Assembly: GCA_020072925.1 (NCBI GenBank)
Contig: JAIQGA010000010.1
Location: forward strand, 1 to 55,855
Source of the DNA: Terriglobia bacterium
GTDB taxonomy: Bacteria; Acidobacteriota; Terriglobia; UBA7540
Length of the DNA: 55,855 nucleotides
Direction of reading: 5' to 3'
Every line of letters starts with the position of its first letter. The first letter of the stretch is position 1. The notes under the pieces were generated by a model that made no database searches, was not told where the DNA came from, and saw only the letters and a program-made list of their open reading frames with translations. Shown here piece after piece: positions 1-9,159 of this stretch. A program made the position numbers and the translations under genes.

Positions 1-2136
1 ATCTGGACCACTACGCCCTGGACGCTGCCGGCCAGCATGGCGGTGGCATTCCATCCGGAGTTTGAATACTCCGTGGTGGCCGAGGGCGATGGCGACGCTT
101 ACCTTGTCGAAAGCCGCCGCCTCGCGCCGGTGTTGCAGGAGACGGGCCTGAAGGCTCCGAACGTCCTGGCGCGCATTTTGGGCAAGAAACTCGACCGCTT
201 GGAGATTCAGCATCCTTTTCTGGACCGCAAGCTACTGGGCGTGCTCGCGAACTACGTTACCGCGGAAGACGGCACCGGCTGCGTGCACACCGCGCCGGGG
301 CATGGCCGCGAGGACTATCTTACGGGCACGCAGTACGGCCTGGAGATTTACTGCCCGGTGGGCGAAGCGGGCGAGTTCACCGAGGGCCTTCCCGAATACA
401 AAGGCAAGACGGTCTTCGAGGCCAACGAGCCCATCGTCGAGTTGCTGAGAGCGCGTGGCCCGCTCGTCGGGCCTCCTGGCTGGCTGGTGCATTCTTATCC
501 GCACTGCTGGCGATGCCATAATCCCGTGATCTTCCGCGCCAGCGAGCAGTGGTTCATCGACATCGACCACGAGAAATTGCGCCAGCGTGCGCTCGACGAA
601 ATCAAGAAAGTGCGCTGGCTGCCGGCCTGGGGCGAGGAACGCATCTCGAACATGATCGCTACGCGGCCGGACTGGTGCATCTCCCGCCAGCGCAAGTGGG
701 GCGTACCCATCACGGTGTTTCATTGCGAAACGTGCCACAAGCCGCTGCTTGACGCGAAGCTCGCTTCGCGCGCCGTGGAATTGATCCGCCAGGAGGGCGC
801 GGACGCCTGGTTCATGCACGAGGTGGCGGACCTGCTTGCCCCCGGCGCGAAGTGCCCCGAGTGCGGCGGGTCGAAGCTGCGCAAGGAAACCGATATCCTG
901 GACGTGTGGTTCGACTCCGGCTCGAGCCACTACGCGGTTCTGGGGCATCGGCCGGACCTCCCCTGGCCCTCCGACGTTTACCTGGAAGCCGCGGACCAGT
1001 ACCGCGGGTGGTTCCACAGTTCGCTGCTGGTGGCGCTGGCAACGCACGGCGCGGCACCCTATCGCCAGGTCCTCACGCACGGCTGGGTGCTCGACGCCGA
1101 GCACCGCGCCATGTCCAAGTCCCTCGGCACCGGCATCGATCCGAACGAAGTCATCAAAACCCACGGCGCGGAAATTCTGCGACTCTGGGCAGCCTCGGTA
1201 GAGTTCACTGAGGATATGACACTTTCGGAGGACCTTCTCTCGCACCTCTCGGAGGCCTATCGCAAGCTGCGCAACACCTTTCGGTTTTGCCTGGGCAATC
1301 TCTACGATTTCGATCCCCGCCAGGACGCGGTGAAGCCCGAGCAGCTCGAGGAAATCGACGCCTGGGCGCTGGCGCGCACCGCGGAATTGCTCGAGCGTGT
1401 GCAGGCGGCTTACGACGAGTACGCGTTCCACAAGGTCTATCGCGCGCTCTACGACTTCGCCACAGTGGATTTGAGCGCTTTCTATTTCGACATTCTCAAG
1501 GACCGGCTCTACACTTCGCCCGCGCACTCGGTGCGACGGCGCGCCGCGCAGACCGTGCTCTATCGCGTGGCCGAGGCACTGGTGCGCGCGCTGGCGCCCG
1601 TGCTTTGCTTCACCACTGAAGAAGTCTGGGCGCACCTTCCCGCTCCGGAGACGCGCGAGAAGAGCGTGCACTGCGCGAAGTTCGGGCGCCCGGAGGACCT
1701 GCGCGCCGGAATTCCGCAGAAATTCCAGTCGCGCCTCGGGAACTGGCCGCGCCTGATTGCCGCGCGCGACGAAGTCCTGAAGGCGCTGGAAGGGGCGCGA
1801 CAGGGGAAATCCATCGGGGGCTCGCTGGAAGCGAAGGTGCAACTCGCTGCGGACGGCGACCTACTGCCGCTGCTCGAAGATTATCGCGGCATGCTCCCGG
1901 CGCTGTTCATCGTCTCTCAGGTGGAACTTTCGTGGGGCGCGCGGCCTGCGGCGCCGGACGCCGCCGCGCCAAGCTTGCGTGTTCAGATTCAGAAGGCCGA
2001 AGGCCGGAAGTGCGAGCGCTGCTGGAATTATTCCCTGCACGTGGGGGAGGACGCGCGCTATCCGACCGTCTGCGAGCGCTGCTCGGCCGCGTTGAAGGAA
2101 ATCGAAAAGCAGGAGTCAGAAGTCAGGAGTCAGTAG
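1..2136 (+). CDS. ileS: Isoleucyl-tRNA synthetase, 5'-truncated by the window edge
   Basis: Charges tRNA-Ile with isoleucine in the cytoplasm. The frame is open from base 1 (IWTTTPWTLPAS, a conserved class-I synthetase block), so the gene begins upstream and the HIGH motif is outside the window. Visible parts are the CP1 editing domain region, the KMSKS loop read here as MSKSL at about residue 371, the anticodon-binding domain, and a C-terminal zinc finger with paired CxxC motifs (CERCWNY and CERC) typical of bacterial IleRS. The last residues (KQESEVRSQ) are encoded by the AGTCAGAAGTCAGG word repeat that fills the following intergenic region, so the native C-terminus appears to have been overwritten by the repeat. 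lspA and an rluD-type gene follow on the same strand, an arrangement common in bacteria. Confidence 0.97.
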   Translation: MWTTTPWTLPASMAVAFHPEFEYSVVAEGDGDAYLVESRRLAPVLQETGLKAPNVLARILGKKLDRLEIQHPFLDRKLLGVLANYVTAEDGTGCVHTAPGHGREDYLTGTQYGLEIYCPVGEAGEFTEGLPEYKGKTVFEANEPIVELLRARGPLVGPPGWLVHSYPHCWRCHNPVIFRASEQWFIDIDHEKLRQRALDEIKKVRWLPAWGEERISNMIATRPDWCISRQRKWGVPITVFHCETCHKPLLDAKLASRAVELIRQEGADAWFMHEVADLLAPGAKCPECGGSKLRKETDILDVWFDSGSSHYAVLGHRPDLPWPSDVYLEAADQYRGWFHSSLLVALATHGAAPYRQVLTHGWVLDAEHRAMSKSLGTGIDPNEVIKTHGAEILRLWAASVEFTEDMTLSEDLLSHLSEAYRKLRNTFRFCLGNLYDFDPRQDAVKPEQLEEIDAWALARTAELLERVQAAYDEYAFHKVYRALYDFATVDLSAFYFDILKDRLYTSPAHSVRRRAAQTVLYRVAEALVRALAPVLCFTTEEVWAHLPAPETREKSVHCAKFGRPEDLRAGIPQKFQSRLGNWPRLIAARDEVLKALEGARQGKSIGGSLEAKVQLAADGDLLPLLEDYRGMLPALFIVSQVELSWGARPAAPDAAAPSLRVQIQKAEGRKCERCWNYSLHVGEDARYPTVCERCSAALKEIEKQESEVRSQ

Positions 2137-2280
2137 ACAGAAACAGAAGTCAGAAGGCAGAACACGGGAGAAGAGTTTCGGAATGACCGCAGCTTGGCCA
2201 GGTCGCTGTGCAACGACCACGCAATCCCCGAAAAATGCGCCGGTAGTATTCTGACTTCTGACTCCTGACTTCTGTCTTCC
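2110..2280. repeat. Word-repeat block 1 (AGTCAGAAGTCAGG words, inverted arms)
   Basis: The left arm (2110-2162) is a string of degenerate CAGAAGTCAGGAGT words; the right arm (2249-2280) carries the complementary TCTGACTTCTGACTCCTGAC words. The arms could fold into a long imperfect hairpin. The left arm begins inside the end of ileS and supplies its last codons. Confidence 0.8.
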
Positions 2281-2288
2281 GGTTTTTC

Positions 2289-2789
2289 ATGCCCACTTCC
2301 GCCGCCACCCGCGTCAAGACACTCTCGCGTATGCTGTCGGTCCTGATCGCCGTGGTGGTGTTCGCGGGCGACCAGGCGACCAAGGCCATCGTGGAACGCT
2401 CCATTCCCGAACACTCTATCGTTCCCATCCTGCCGCACCTTTTCAACCTGACTCACACCAAGAACGCCGGCGCGGCGTTCGGCCTTTTTTCCGAATCGCC
2501 GGCGCCGTGGAAAACCGCGCTGCTGGTTGCTGTCTCCGGCATGCTGCTGGTGGCCGTCGTGGGCATCGTCTGGAAAAGCCGGCACCTGCACTGGGAGACT
2601 GGCGCGGGGCTGGCACTGATTCTGGGGGGCGCACTCTCGAACCTTTTTGACCGTATTCGCCTGGGCCGCGTGGTGGATTTTCTGGATGTTTACTACCGCA
2701 GCTACCATTGGCCGACGTTCAATCTCGCCGACAGCGCCATCGTTATCGGCGCGGTATTTCTGATATTTGAATTTATATTCGCAGAATGA
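2289..2789 (+). CDS. lspA: Lipoprotein signal peptidase (signal peptidase II)
   Basis: Membrane aspartyl protease that removes signal peptides from prolipoproteins at the inner membrane. The 166 residues match family length. Conserved blocks are GDQATK near the N-terminus, NAGAAFG, the GGALSNLFDR block, VVDFLDVY and FNLADSAI; the catalytic Asp pair lies in the last two blocks. Four hydrophobic segments are visible. No clear Shine-Dalgarno precedes the ATG because a word repeat ends about 8 bases upstream; an internal ATG at 2331 is an alternative start. It sits between ileS and rluD, which supports the call. Confidence 0.96.
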   Translation: MPTSAATRVKTLSRMLSVLIAVVVFAGDQATKAIVERSIPEHSIVPILPHLFNLTHTKNAGAAFGLFSESPAPWKTALLVAVSGMLLVAVVGIVWKSRHLHWETGAGLALILGGALSNLFDRIRLGRVVDFLDVYYRSYHWPTFNLADSAIVIGAVFLIFEFIFAE

Positions 2790-2790
2790 G

Positions 2791-2924
2791 GTTCGAAATG
2801 CGAAACTAGAAACTCGAAAATCGAAATTCGAAAATCGAAACTGGAAACCACGGCGGGCGAATTTCGAGTTTCGAATTTCGGCTTTCGAGTTTCCAGTTTT
2901 CAATTTCCAGTTTCGCTCTTTCGC
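2791..2924. repeat. Word-repeat block 2 (CGAAATTCGAAAATCGAAA words, inverted arms)
   Basis: Fills the gap between lspA and the rluD-type gene. The left arm (2791-2849) repeats CGAAA/ATCGAAA words; the right arm (2858-2924) repeats TTTCGAATTTCGAGTTTC words, the reverse complement. It ends about 5 bases before the next start codon, leaving no recognisable Shine-Dalgarno. Confidence 0.8.
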
Positions 2925-2929
2925 TTACG

Positions 2930-3874
2930 ATGGCTGAATTTTACGAATTCCAGGTTCCCGCCGACGCGGCCGGCATGCGTCTGGATGTTTTTCTTGCGCG
3001 GCGCATGCCCGACTGGAGCCGCAGCGCGCTGCAGCGGCTGATTCGTGCTGGGCTTGTGACGGTCGGCTCGCGACCCGCGCGCAAGGCCGGCGAAGAGGTT
3101 CCGGCCGGCGCGCGCATCTGCGTGCAGGCCGTGCGCGAGGAGTTGCGCGCCAGTCCGGAAGACTTGCCCCTCGCCATCGTGTACGAGGACGACGATCTGC
3201 TGGTGGTGAACAAACCCGCCGGCATGGTGGTGCATGTGGGCGCGGGGGTGAAATCCGGCACGCTGGTGAATGCGCTGTTGCACCACGTGCGGCAACTCTC
3301 TTCTGCGGGCGGCGAGCTGCGGCCCGGGATTGTGCACCGGTTGGATAAACTGACTTCTGGCCTGGTCGTTGCGGCCAAGAACGACTTCACCCATCGCGCC
3401 CTCGCCGCACAATTCAAGGGGCGCGAAGTGCGCAAGACTTACCTCGCGCTCGTGCACGGCCGCGTGGCGAAAGACTCGGGGGAAGTCAACCAGCCGATCG
3501 GAAGGGATCCGGTGCGCCGCACGCGGATGAAGGCGGGAGGCATCGGTGCGCGTGAGGCTCTGACGCGATACCAGGTGACACGGCGCTTTCCGCATTTCAC
3601 GCTGCTCGAAGCGAGGCCGCACACCGGGCGGACCCATCAAATTCGCGTGCATCTGGCTTGGCTCGGGCATCCCATCGTCGGCGACACGAGGTATGGCGCG
3701 CCGGGCAAGCTGCGGCTTGCAGGCAGGGAAGTGCCTACCCTCCCGCGAACGTTTCTCCACGCCGCCCAGCTCGAATTCCAGCATCCGCGCAGCGGCCTCC
3801 ACCTCGCCTTACGTGCCGCGCTGCCCGCTGATCTCTCGGCATTCATCGAAAACCTCGGCGCACAAGATCGTTAG
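2930..3874 (+). CDS. rluD: RluA/RluD-family ribosomal pseudouridine synthase
   Basis: Isomerises uridines in rRNA, in RluD's case of the large subunit. An N-terminal S4-like RNA-binding domain (about residues 15-80, with RLDVFLARRMPDWSRS) is followed by the pseudouridine synthase domain. The signature HRLDKLTSG places the catalytic Asp at about residue 139. The 314-residue length fits RluD. It is third in the ileS-lspA-rluD row. Family members share this motif with RluA/RluC, so substrate assignment as RluD rests on the S4 domain and on context. Confidence 0.9.
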   Translation: MAEFYEFQVPADAAGMRLDVFLARRMPDWSRSALQRLIRAGLVTVGSRPARKAGEEVPAGARICVQAVREELRASPEDLPLAIVYEDDDLLVVNKPAGMVVHVGAGVKSGTLVNALLHHVRQLSSAGGELRPGIVHRLDKLTSGLVVAAKNDFTHRALAAQFKGREVRKTYLALVHGRVAKDSGEVNQPIGRDPVRRTRMKAGGIGAREALTRYQVTRRFPHFTLLEARPHTGRTHQIRVHLAWLGHPIVGDTRYGAPGKLRLAGREVPTLPRTFLHAAQLEFQHPRSGLHLALRAALPADLSAFIENLGAQDR

Positions 3875-4064
3875 TTTCGGGTGACGCCGTGCGGCAAGCG
3901 CCTTGTAGGCCAGCCTGCGCGCGCCAGGCCGACTAGCGGAAAGTGTGCGGCTTGTCGTGACGGCTTGATTTCGCGTGGACTTTGCCTTGCATTTTCGCTA
4001 AAGTCCTGCCCACAGTGGCCGGCACCGTGTTTCGCGCGCCAGTAATCCACCGGAGGAGGGGCTC

Positions 4065-6059
4065 ATGAAAAGGCGTCAAAGTCTCCAGAAGCTTGGCGTT
4101 AATCGCCGCGATTTCTTCAAAAGCGCCGGCGCGGGAATTCTGGCGTCGGGACTGGCGACACCGGCCTCGGGCTCAGCACCGAATGCTGATTCTGCCGGCC
4201 CTGTGCGTTTCAAGCCCAGCGGTGGGTTGACCCAAATCTCGCCGAACCTCTACGTGCTTCCGGATACCTGCAACGTGTATGTCCTGAAGGATGGCGACCG
4301 CGCGCTGCTCATCGATTTCGGCTCCGGCCATGTGCTGAACCTGCTCGCGCAGATCGGGGTGACGAAAGTCGAGGGGATTCTCCATACGCACCATCATCGC
4401 GACCAATGCCAGGGCGATGCGCGCGCCGCGGCCGAGCGCATTCCCATCCATGTGCCGCAGCACGAGCGGCACCTTTTCGAGGACGCCGAGAACTTCTGGC
4501 GCAACCGGCGCGTGTTTCACCTCTATTACGTCCGCAATGATTACTTCACGGTGACGCACAACATTCCCGTCGCGGGCGACCTGCGCGATTACGAGACGTT
4601 CCACTGGGGCCCCTACGAGCTGCTCATCTATCCTACGCCAGGTCATACCCTCGGCGGAATTAGCATTGTGGGTATGATTGATGGCAAGAAGACCGCGTTC
4701 ACCGGCGACCTCATCCACTCCCCGGGCAAGGTCGTCAATCTCTACGAGCTTCAATACAATTACGGCAGCGGCGATGGCGTCGACTTCGCAATCTTCTCGC
4801 TGACGCGAATGCGCGAACAGGGCCCGGCCCTGATTTGTCCTTCCCATGGCGAGCCTTTCAGCAATCCCGGCGCGGGCATTGATGACCTCATCGGCAAGCT
4901 GAAAGGCTGGCTCCAGGCGTACGATCCGGGTATGGCGCTGACGATTGCCAACCAGCCTTTTGCCGTCACGCCGCACCTGATCGCATCGAGCGCGACCACC
5001 TCGAGTTTTTACGCGCTCATCAGCGACAGCGGCAAAGCGCTTTTTGTGGATTACGGTTCGGCGAGCGGGAACTTCTTCTTTAGCCTCAACGCGGCGGTGC
5101 CCGTGCTCGATCGTATGCGATTCGTCCAGCACACGATTCCGGAATTGAAGGCGCGCTACGGCTTGAAGTCCGTGGATGTGGCCATACCCAGCCACATGCA
5201 CGACGATCACCTGAACGGTTTTCCCTACCTCAAGCGGCATTACGGAACGAAGGTCTGGTGTTACGAAAATATGGTGGACATCCTTCAGAATCCGCGCGGC
5301 AACAACTTGGGCTGCATCCTGGCGGAACCCATCAAGGTGGAGCGCTCCTTCCGGGACGGCGAGACGTTCAAGTGGGAGGAATACGAGCTGACGGTTTATC
5401 ATTCCCCTGGCCATACCGAATACCAGATGGCCATGTTCGCGAATATCGACGGCGCGCGCGTGGCGTTTACCGGCGACGCGTTCTTTCCGTCTGGTTCCGG
5501 CGCGACGTCCCAGCTTCGTCACAATCTTATCTTCCGCAATTGGGTGGAGAACGACAGCCACCTGCGCTCGATTCGCACGATCCTCCAGCATCAGCCCAAT
5601 ATCATCGCGCCCGGGCATGGCAAGCCGTTCGTGAGCAATCAGGACGACCTGAAGGATCTTGAGCGCCGAATCGAGCAACAGGCGCGGTATTTCAGCGATG
5701 TGATCGCCGACCCGGACTGCAACGTGGGCTTAAACCCCAGTTGGGTGCGGCTGTACCCGTACCAACTGTTGGCCAAGGCGGGTGCGACAGCGGAGGTCGA
5801 ATTGCGCGTCCGCAATTATCGCGCGCGTCCGATCCGCCTGGAAGCCGCGCTGGTCCTGCCCGCGGGCTGGAAAGCCTCGCCCGAAGTGGCCACGCTGGAA
5901 GTTCCCTCGAAAGCCGACGGCCAGACGGGATTCACCCTTACGATTCCGGAAAACTGGGACCGCGCCAAGCCGCGCGTGGCGCTTGCTGCCGATATCATGG
6001 CCGACGGGCAATACCTTGGTCAGCTTGCCGAGGGCGTCGTGGACGTCGGGTTTGCGTAA
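4065..6059 (+). CDS. Tat-exported protein with two metallo-beta-lactamase domains
   Basis: The N-terminus has a twin-arginine signal (NRRDFF then a hydrophobic stretch, about residues 13-35), so the product is probably exported folded. Two MBL-fold hydrolase domains lie in one chain. Domain 1 has THHHRDQ (about 108-114), PGHTLGG, FTGDLIH and PSHGEPF; domain 2 has SHMHDDH (about 376-382), SPGHTEYQ, FTGDAFF and APGHGKPF. Domain 2 has the canonical HxHxDH metal site, while domain 1 has Gln in the last position. The C-terminal 100 residues look like an Ig-like/NEW3-type beta domain. A GGAGGAGG ribosome site precedes the ATG. Substrate is unknown. An SGNH hydrolase gene follows 91 bases downstream on the same strand. 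Confidence 0.85.
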   Translation: MKRRQSLQKLGVNRRDFFKSAGAGILASGLATPASGSAPNADSAGPVRFKPSGGLTQISPNLYVLPDTCNVYVLKDGDRALLIDFGSGHVLNLLAQIGVTKVEGILHTHHHRDQCQGDARAAAERIPIHVPQHERHLFEDAENFWRNRRVFHLYYVRNDYFTVTHNIPVAGDLRDYETFHWGPYELLIYPTPGHTLGGISIVGMIDGKKTAFTGDLIHSPGKVVNLYELQYNYGSGDGVDFAIFSLTRMREQGPALICPSHGEPFSNPGAGIDDLIGKLKGWLQAYDPGMALTIANQPFAVTPHLIASSATTSSFYALISDSGKALFVDYGSASGNFFFSLNAAVPVLDRMRFVQHTIPELKARYGLKSVDVAIPSHMHDDHLNGFPYLKRHYGTKVWCYENMVDILQNPRGNNLGCILAEPIKVERSFRDGETFKWEEYELTVYHSPGHTEYQMAMFANIDGARVAFTGDAFFPSGSGATSQLRHNLIFRNWVENDSHLRSIRTILQHQPNIIAPGHGKPFVSNQDDLKDLERRIEQQARYFSDVIADPDCNVGLNPSWVRLYPYQLLAKAGATAEVELRVRNYRARPIRLEAALVLPAGWKASPEVATLEVPSKADGQTGFTLTIPENWDRAKPRVALAADIMADGQYLGQLAEGVVDVGFA

Positions 6060-6150
6060 GGCGGAGCGGCGTTCAATCTGGGCGCGTCAGCATTCACCGC
6101 AAGAACGGCCTCGCGGGTGCAGAAAATCGGCATTAACGAAAGGGGAAATT

Positions 6151-7431
6151 GTGCGCAACAATCATCGTGCAAAGCTCCTGCGACTCGCGCTTGCCGCCTT
6201 GCTGCTGGCGGCCTCGTTGTTGCTGGCCGCCCCGGCGAACGGCCAGAGCAACTATTATTTGAAGAACGGCGACCGGGTGGTTTTCTACGGCGACAGCATC
6301 ACCGATCAGATGCTTTACACCGGGTTCGTGGAAACGTACACGCTCACACGCTTCCCGCGATTGAATGTCACCTTCGTGCACTCGGGCTGGGGCGGCGACC
6401 GCGTCACGGGCGGCGGTGGCGGCCCGATTGATCTCCGCCTGCGCCGCGACGTTTTCGCCCACAAGCCCACGGTCATGACCATCATGCTGGGGATGAATGA
6501 CGCGGGCTATAAGGCGTTCGACGAGGGTTTGTACAAGACCTACACGACGGGTTACGAGCACATCATCGATTCAGTTAAGAAGGAGTTGCCGGGAATTCGC
6601 ATCACGGTCATCGAGGCTTCCCCCTTCGACGATGTGACGCACCCGCCGTCGTTCGAGGGCGGATACAACGCGGTGCTGGTTCGCTACGCGCAGTTTGCGA
6701 AGGAACTCGGCGAGCGCGATGGCCTCGCGGTGGCGGATGCCAATACAGCTTTCGTCGAGGCGCTCCAGAAAGCCAACCGCACCGATCCTGAAACCGCCAA
6801 GAGAATCATTCCGGACCGCGTTCATCCTGCGGTGGGCGGCGCGTTGTTGTTGGCCGAAGGGCTGCTGAAGGCCTGGAATGCGCCGGCGACAGTAACCGCG
6901 GTCGAGATTGACGCGGCAGGGAAGCGCGTTGTAAGCGCGGAGAATTCAAAAGTGACGGGCCTCGAAGCGGCGAACGGGCTCGCGTGGTCGCAGCTCGATG
7001 TCACGCTTCCCATGCCGCTGGATTTGAAGGACCCCGTGCTGGCGCTCGCGGTGCGCAGTTCGGACATTGAGCAGGCGCTCGATGAGGAACCGCTGAAGGT
7101 GACCGGGCTTGCCGCCGCGCGTTACACTCTCAAGATTGATGGCGAGGAGGTCGGAACCTTCACGAAGGAACAGCTTGCGGAAGGAATCAACCTTGCCCTG
7201 CTGCCGACGCCCATGGCCAAGCAGGCCGCGTCTGTCCACGCTCTCACCGGCAAGCGCACCCAGGTTCACTGGGCGCGCTGGAGAATGCTCCAGGTGCCGC
7301 TTGCTGACGACCATTTCGCGCGCGAGCAGGCGGCACTCGACGCCTTGGACCGCTTGGACCGGGAAATTGCCGCGCGCCAGCATTCCGCGGCACAGCCCAA
7401 ATCGCATCATTACGAACTTATCCCGCAGTAG
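6151..7431 (+). CDS. Exported SGNH/GDSL-type hydrolase
   Basis: Serine esterase/lipase-fold enzyme of the SGNH family; the substrate could be an acetylated polysaccharide or a lipid. A GTG start is chosen at 6151 because GAAAGGGGAAATT precedes it and a signal peptide (AALLLAASLLLAAPANGQ) follows directly; the open frame reaches further upstream but overlaps the preceding gene. Motifs are FYGDSIT (nucleophile Ser), a Gly block around SGWGGDR, GMND (Asn) and a DRVHP block carrying the catalytic Asp and His. About 150 residues after the SGNH core have no recognised domain. Probably co-transcribed with the MBL gene upstream. Confidence 0.85.
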   Translation: MRNNHRAKLLRLALAALLLAASLLLAAPANGQSNYYLKNGDRVVFYGDSITDQMLYTGFVETYTLTRFPRLNVTFVHSGWGGDRVTGGGGGPIDLRLRRDVFAHKPTVMTIMLGMNDAGYKAFDEGLYKTYTTGYEHIIDSVKKELPGIRITVIEASPFDDVTHPPSFEGGYNAVLVRYAQFAKELGERDGLAVADANTAFVEALQKANRTDPETAKRIIPDRVHPAVGGALLLAEGLLKAWNAPATVTAVEIDAAGKRVVSAENSKVTGLEAANGLAWSQLDVTLPMPLDLKDPVLALAVRSSDIEQALDEEPLKVTGLAAARYTLKIDGEEVGTFTKEQLAEGINLALLPTPMAKQAASVHALTGKRTQVHWARWRMLQVPLADDHFAREQAALDALDRLDREIAARQHSAAQPKSHHYELIPQ

Positions 7432-7514
7432 CGCGCCTTGGGACAGATGAACACGCGACGCCTGAGTTCGCGCGTTGTAAACCGGCCGTGCTTGTGTTAT
7501 GGAAGTGGCCGACC

Positions 7515-7685
7515 ATGGAGAACGACGAGCCACCCAGCCCGGAATTGCCCACGCACAGCGAAGATGGCGTGGATTTGACCTTGATTCGCTGGATGCTTTC
7601 GCTAACTCCCGCCGAGCGCCTGGAGGCGTTGCAGGGCATTGTCGACTTCATCGAATCGGTTCGCCGCGAGAATGGCCAAGATTGA
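7515..7685 (+). CDS. Small hypothetical protein paired with a nucleotidyltransferase
   Basis: A 56-residue protein (MENDEPPSPELPTHSEDGVD...), acidic N-terminus and a predicted helical C-terminal half (LTPAERLEALQGIVDFIESV). The ATG at 7515 is preferred over an upstream in-frame start at 7488. Its end overlaps the start of the downstream nucleotidyltransferase gene by 14 bases, indicating translational coupling. Function is not known; the arrangement is reminiscent of a toxin-antitoxin or regulator pair, which is inference only. Confidence 0.65.
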   Translation: MENDEPPSPELPTHSEDGVDLTLIRWMLSLTPAERLEALQGIVDFIESVRRENGQD

Positions 7686-8160
7686 CTTCCTCTCGCTTTT
7701 GCGCACACTCGACAGACATCGGGTGGATTACCTTGTCGTGGGGGGCATGGCGGGGGTTTTGCACGGCGCTCCCATCACAACCTTTGACCTGGACCTTGTT
7801 CATTCGCGGCGTGAGGATAACGTGGCGCGCCTTCTCGCGGCCCTCAAAGAACTGGATGCCTGTTACCGCATCCAGCCGGAGCGACGGCTGAGACCAAGCG
7901 CGTCACATCTCGCCTCCGCGGGCCACCAACTCCTGACCACACGATTTGGCCCCCTCGACTTGCTCGGTGAGATCGGCGCTGGGTATACCTACGAAAATCT
8001 CCTTCCGGGCTCAGTCGCGGTCCAAGTCGGAGAGGGGCTGTCGGTCCGGGTCCTGAACTTGGAAACCCTCATCACAATTAAAGAGCAACTCGGCGAGGAC
8101 AAGGATCGCGCGGTCATCCCCGTTCTTCGCCGCACCCTCGAAGAGAAACGCCGGCGATAG
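7672..8160 (+). CDS. Nucleotidyltransferase-fold protein
   Basis: 162 residues. The nucleotidyltransferase signature is visible as LVVGGMAGVLHGAPITTFDLDLVH: a GG motif near residues 24-25 and a DxD pair at about 39 and 41, the metal-binding carboxylates of this fold. The fold is shared by MNT-type antitoxins, AbiEii-like toxins and other small NTases. The start at 7672 lies inside the end of the preceding small gene. No HEPN partner is adjacent, so this is not a standard HEPN/MNT pair. The biochemical target cannot be read from the sequence. Confidence 0.8.
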   Translation: MAKIDFLSLLRTLDRHRVDYLVVGGMAGVLHGAPITTFDLDLVHSRREDNVARLLAALKELDACYRIQPERRLRPSASHLASAGHQLLTTRFGPLDLLGEIGAGYTYENLLPGSVAVQVGEGLSVRVLNLETLITIKEQLGEDKDRAVIPVLRRTLEEKRRR

Positions 8161-8175
8161 ACAAGATGCAGGGAG

Positions 8176-9075
8176 CTACTTGTTCTTGATGGCCTCAAGC
8201 TCCTCCAGCGTGCGAGGCCAGTCCTGCTTAAGCAGTCGCGAAAGGGCGCGGTCGGCGAGCAGTTTGCCGCCCGTCTGGCAACGCGCGCAGTAGTTGGTCT
8301 CGTTATCCGCGTAGCGGATGCGCTGCACTTTGGCGCCACAGCGAGGGCAGGGCTTGCCGTAGCGGCCGTGCACGGCCATGCCGTCGCGAAACGCTGTGAC
8401 TTTTTCCGGAAAACCTCCTCCCGCCTCGGCGCGCAAGCGCTCGGTCCAGTCCATCAGTGATTGTCGTGTAGCTTCGAAGAGCCGCTCGATTTCGTCCCGC
8501 CCCAGCCGCTGCGTCAACGCCACGGGAGAGAGCCTGGCGCGATGCAGGATCTCATCCGAGTAGGCGTTTCCGATGCCGCTGAAAAGGTGCGGATCGGTGA
8601 GCGCGCGCTTGAGCGTGTGATTCGCGGCGGTAAGTCGCGCGGCAAAGGATTCGAAGTCGGTTTCGAGGACTTCCAGGCCTCCCGGGTCCAAAGCGCGCAA
8701 TGATTCCTCACCTTGCACGACGTGGAGGGCTGCGCGCTTCTTCGAGCCCGCCTCGGTTAGCAGTAGGCTGCCGGTCGTGAAATCGAAGGCTGCCAGCCCG
8801 CGCTTGGCCGGAATCTTCGCACCGGGCTCGTGCCAGTGCAGTCGACCTGCAATCATCAGGTGGAGCACCAGCCAATAATCGTCTTCCAGACCGATAGCGA
8901 TGCGCTTGCCGACCCGCCGCAATGCCTTGACGAGTCTTCCTTCCACACTCTGGAGCGGTGGGACCGCGGTGCGCAACAAAAACGGGCTCGCAATCCGCAG
9001 GCGTTCGAATTTCTGATTCGAAATCCGCTGCTGCAGGGCTTCGATGTAAACCGTAATGTCGGGCAACTCGGGCAT
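8176..9075 (-). CDS. mutM: Fpg/Nei-family DNA glycosylase
   Basis: Base-excision repair glycosylase/AP lyase acting on oxidised bases. The mature N-terminus begins PELPD, keeping the catalytic Pro2 and Glu3 but with Asp instead of the usual Glu at position 6. Further blocks are VGKR (the active-site Lys loop), the helix-two-turn-helix region [11 protein letters not shown] and a C-terminal zinc finger (CPRC...CARC). About 30 residues follow the finger. The start at 9075 is fixed by the need for PELP at the N-terminus; the longer open frame upstream is not coding. Divergent enough that it could be a paralogue rather than the main MutM. Confidence 0.88.
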   Translation of the reverse strand: MPELPDITVYIEALQQRISNQKFERLRIASPFLLRTAVPPLQSVEGRLVKALRRVGKRIAIGLEDDYWLVLHLMIAGRLHWHEPGAKIPAKRGLAAFDFTTGSLLLTEAGSKKRAALHVVQGEESLRALDPGGLEVLETDFESFAARLTAANHTLKRALTDPHLFSGIGNAYSDEILHRARLSPVALTQRLGRDEIERLFEATRQSLMDWTERLRAEAGGGFPEKVTAFRDGMAVHGRYGKPCPRCGAKVQRIRYADNETNYCARCQTGGKLLADRALSRLLKQDWPRTLEELEAIKNK

Positions 9076-9159
9076 GGCGCACCATGTTGGCACGGGTTTG
9101 ATACGCGTGCAAACTGGTGGTTGCTGTGGCCTAACAGGGCGATGAAGATTCACCTGAGC

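Noticed and set aside
232-1842. Long minus-strand open frame opposite ileS, and similar long frames opposite ppdK (35454-37367), aroF (47930-49171) and lptFG (42679-43461)
   Set aside because: They are mirror frames produced by GC-rich codon bias; they lack motifs and ribosome sites and lie wholly opposite well-identified genes.
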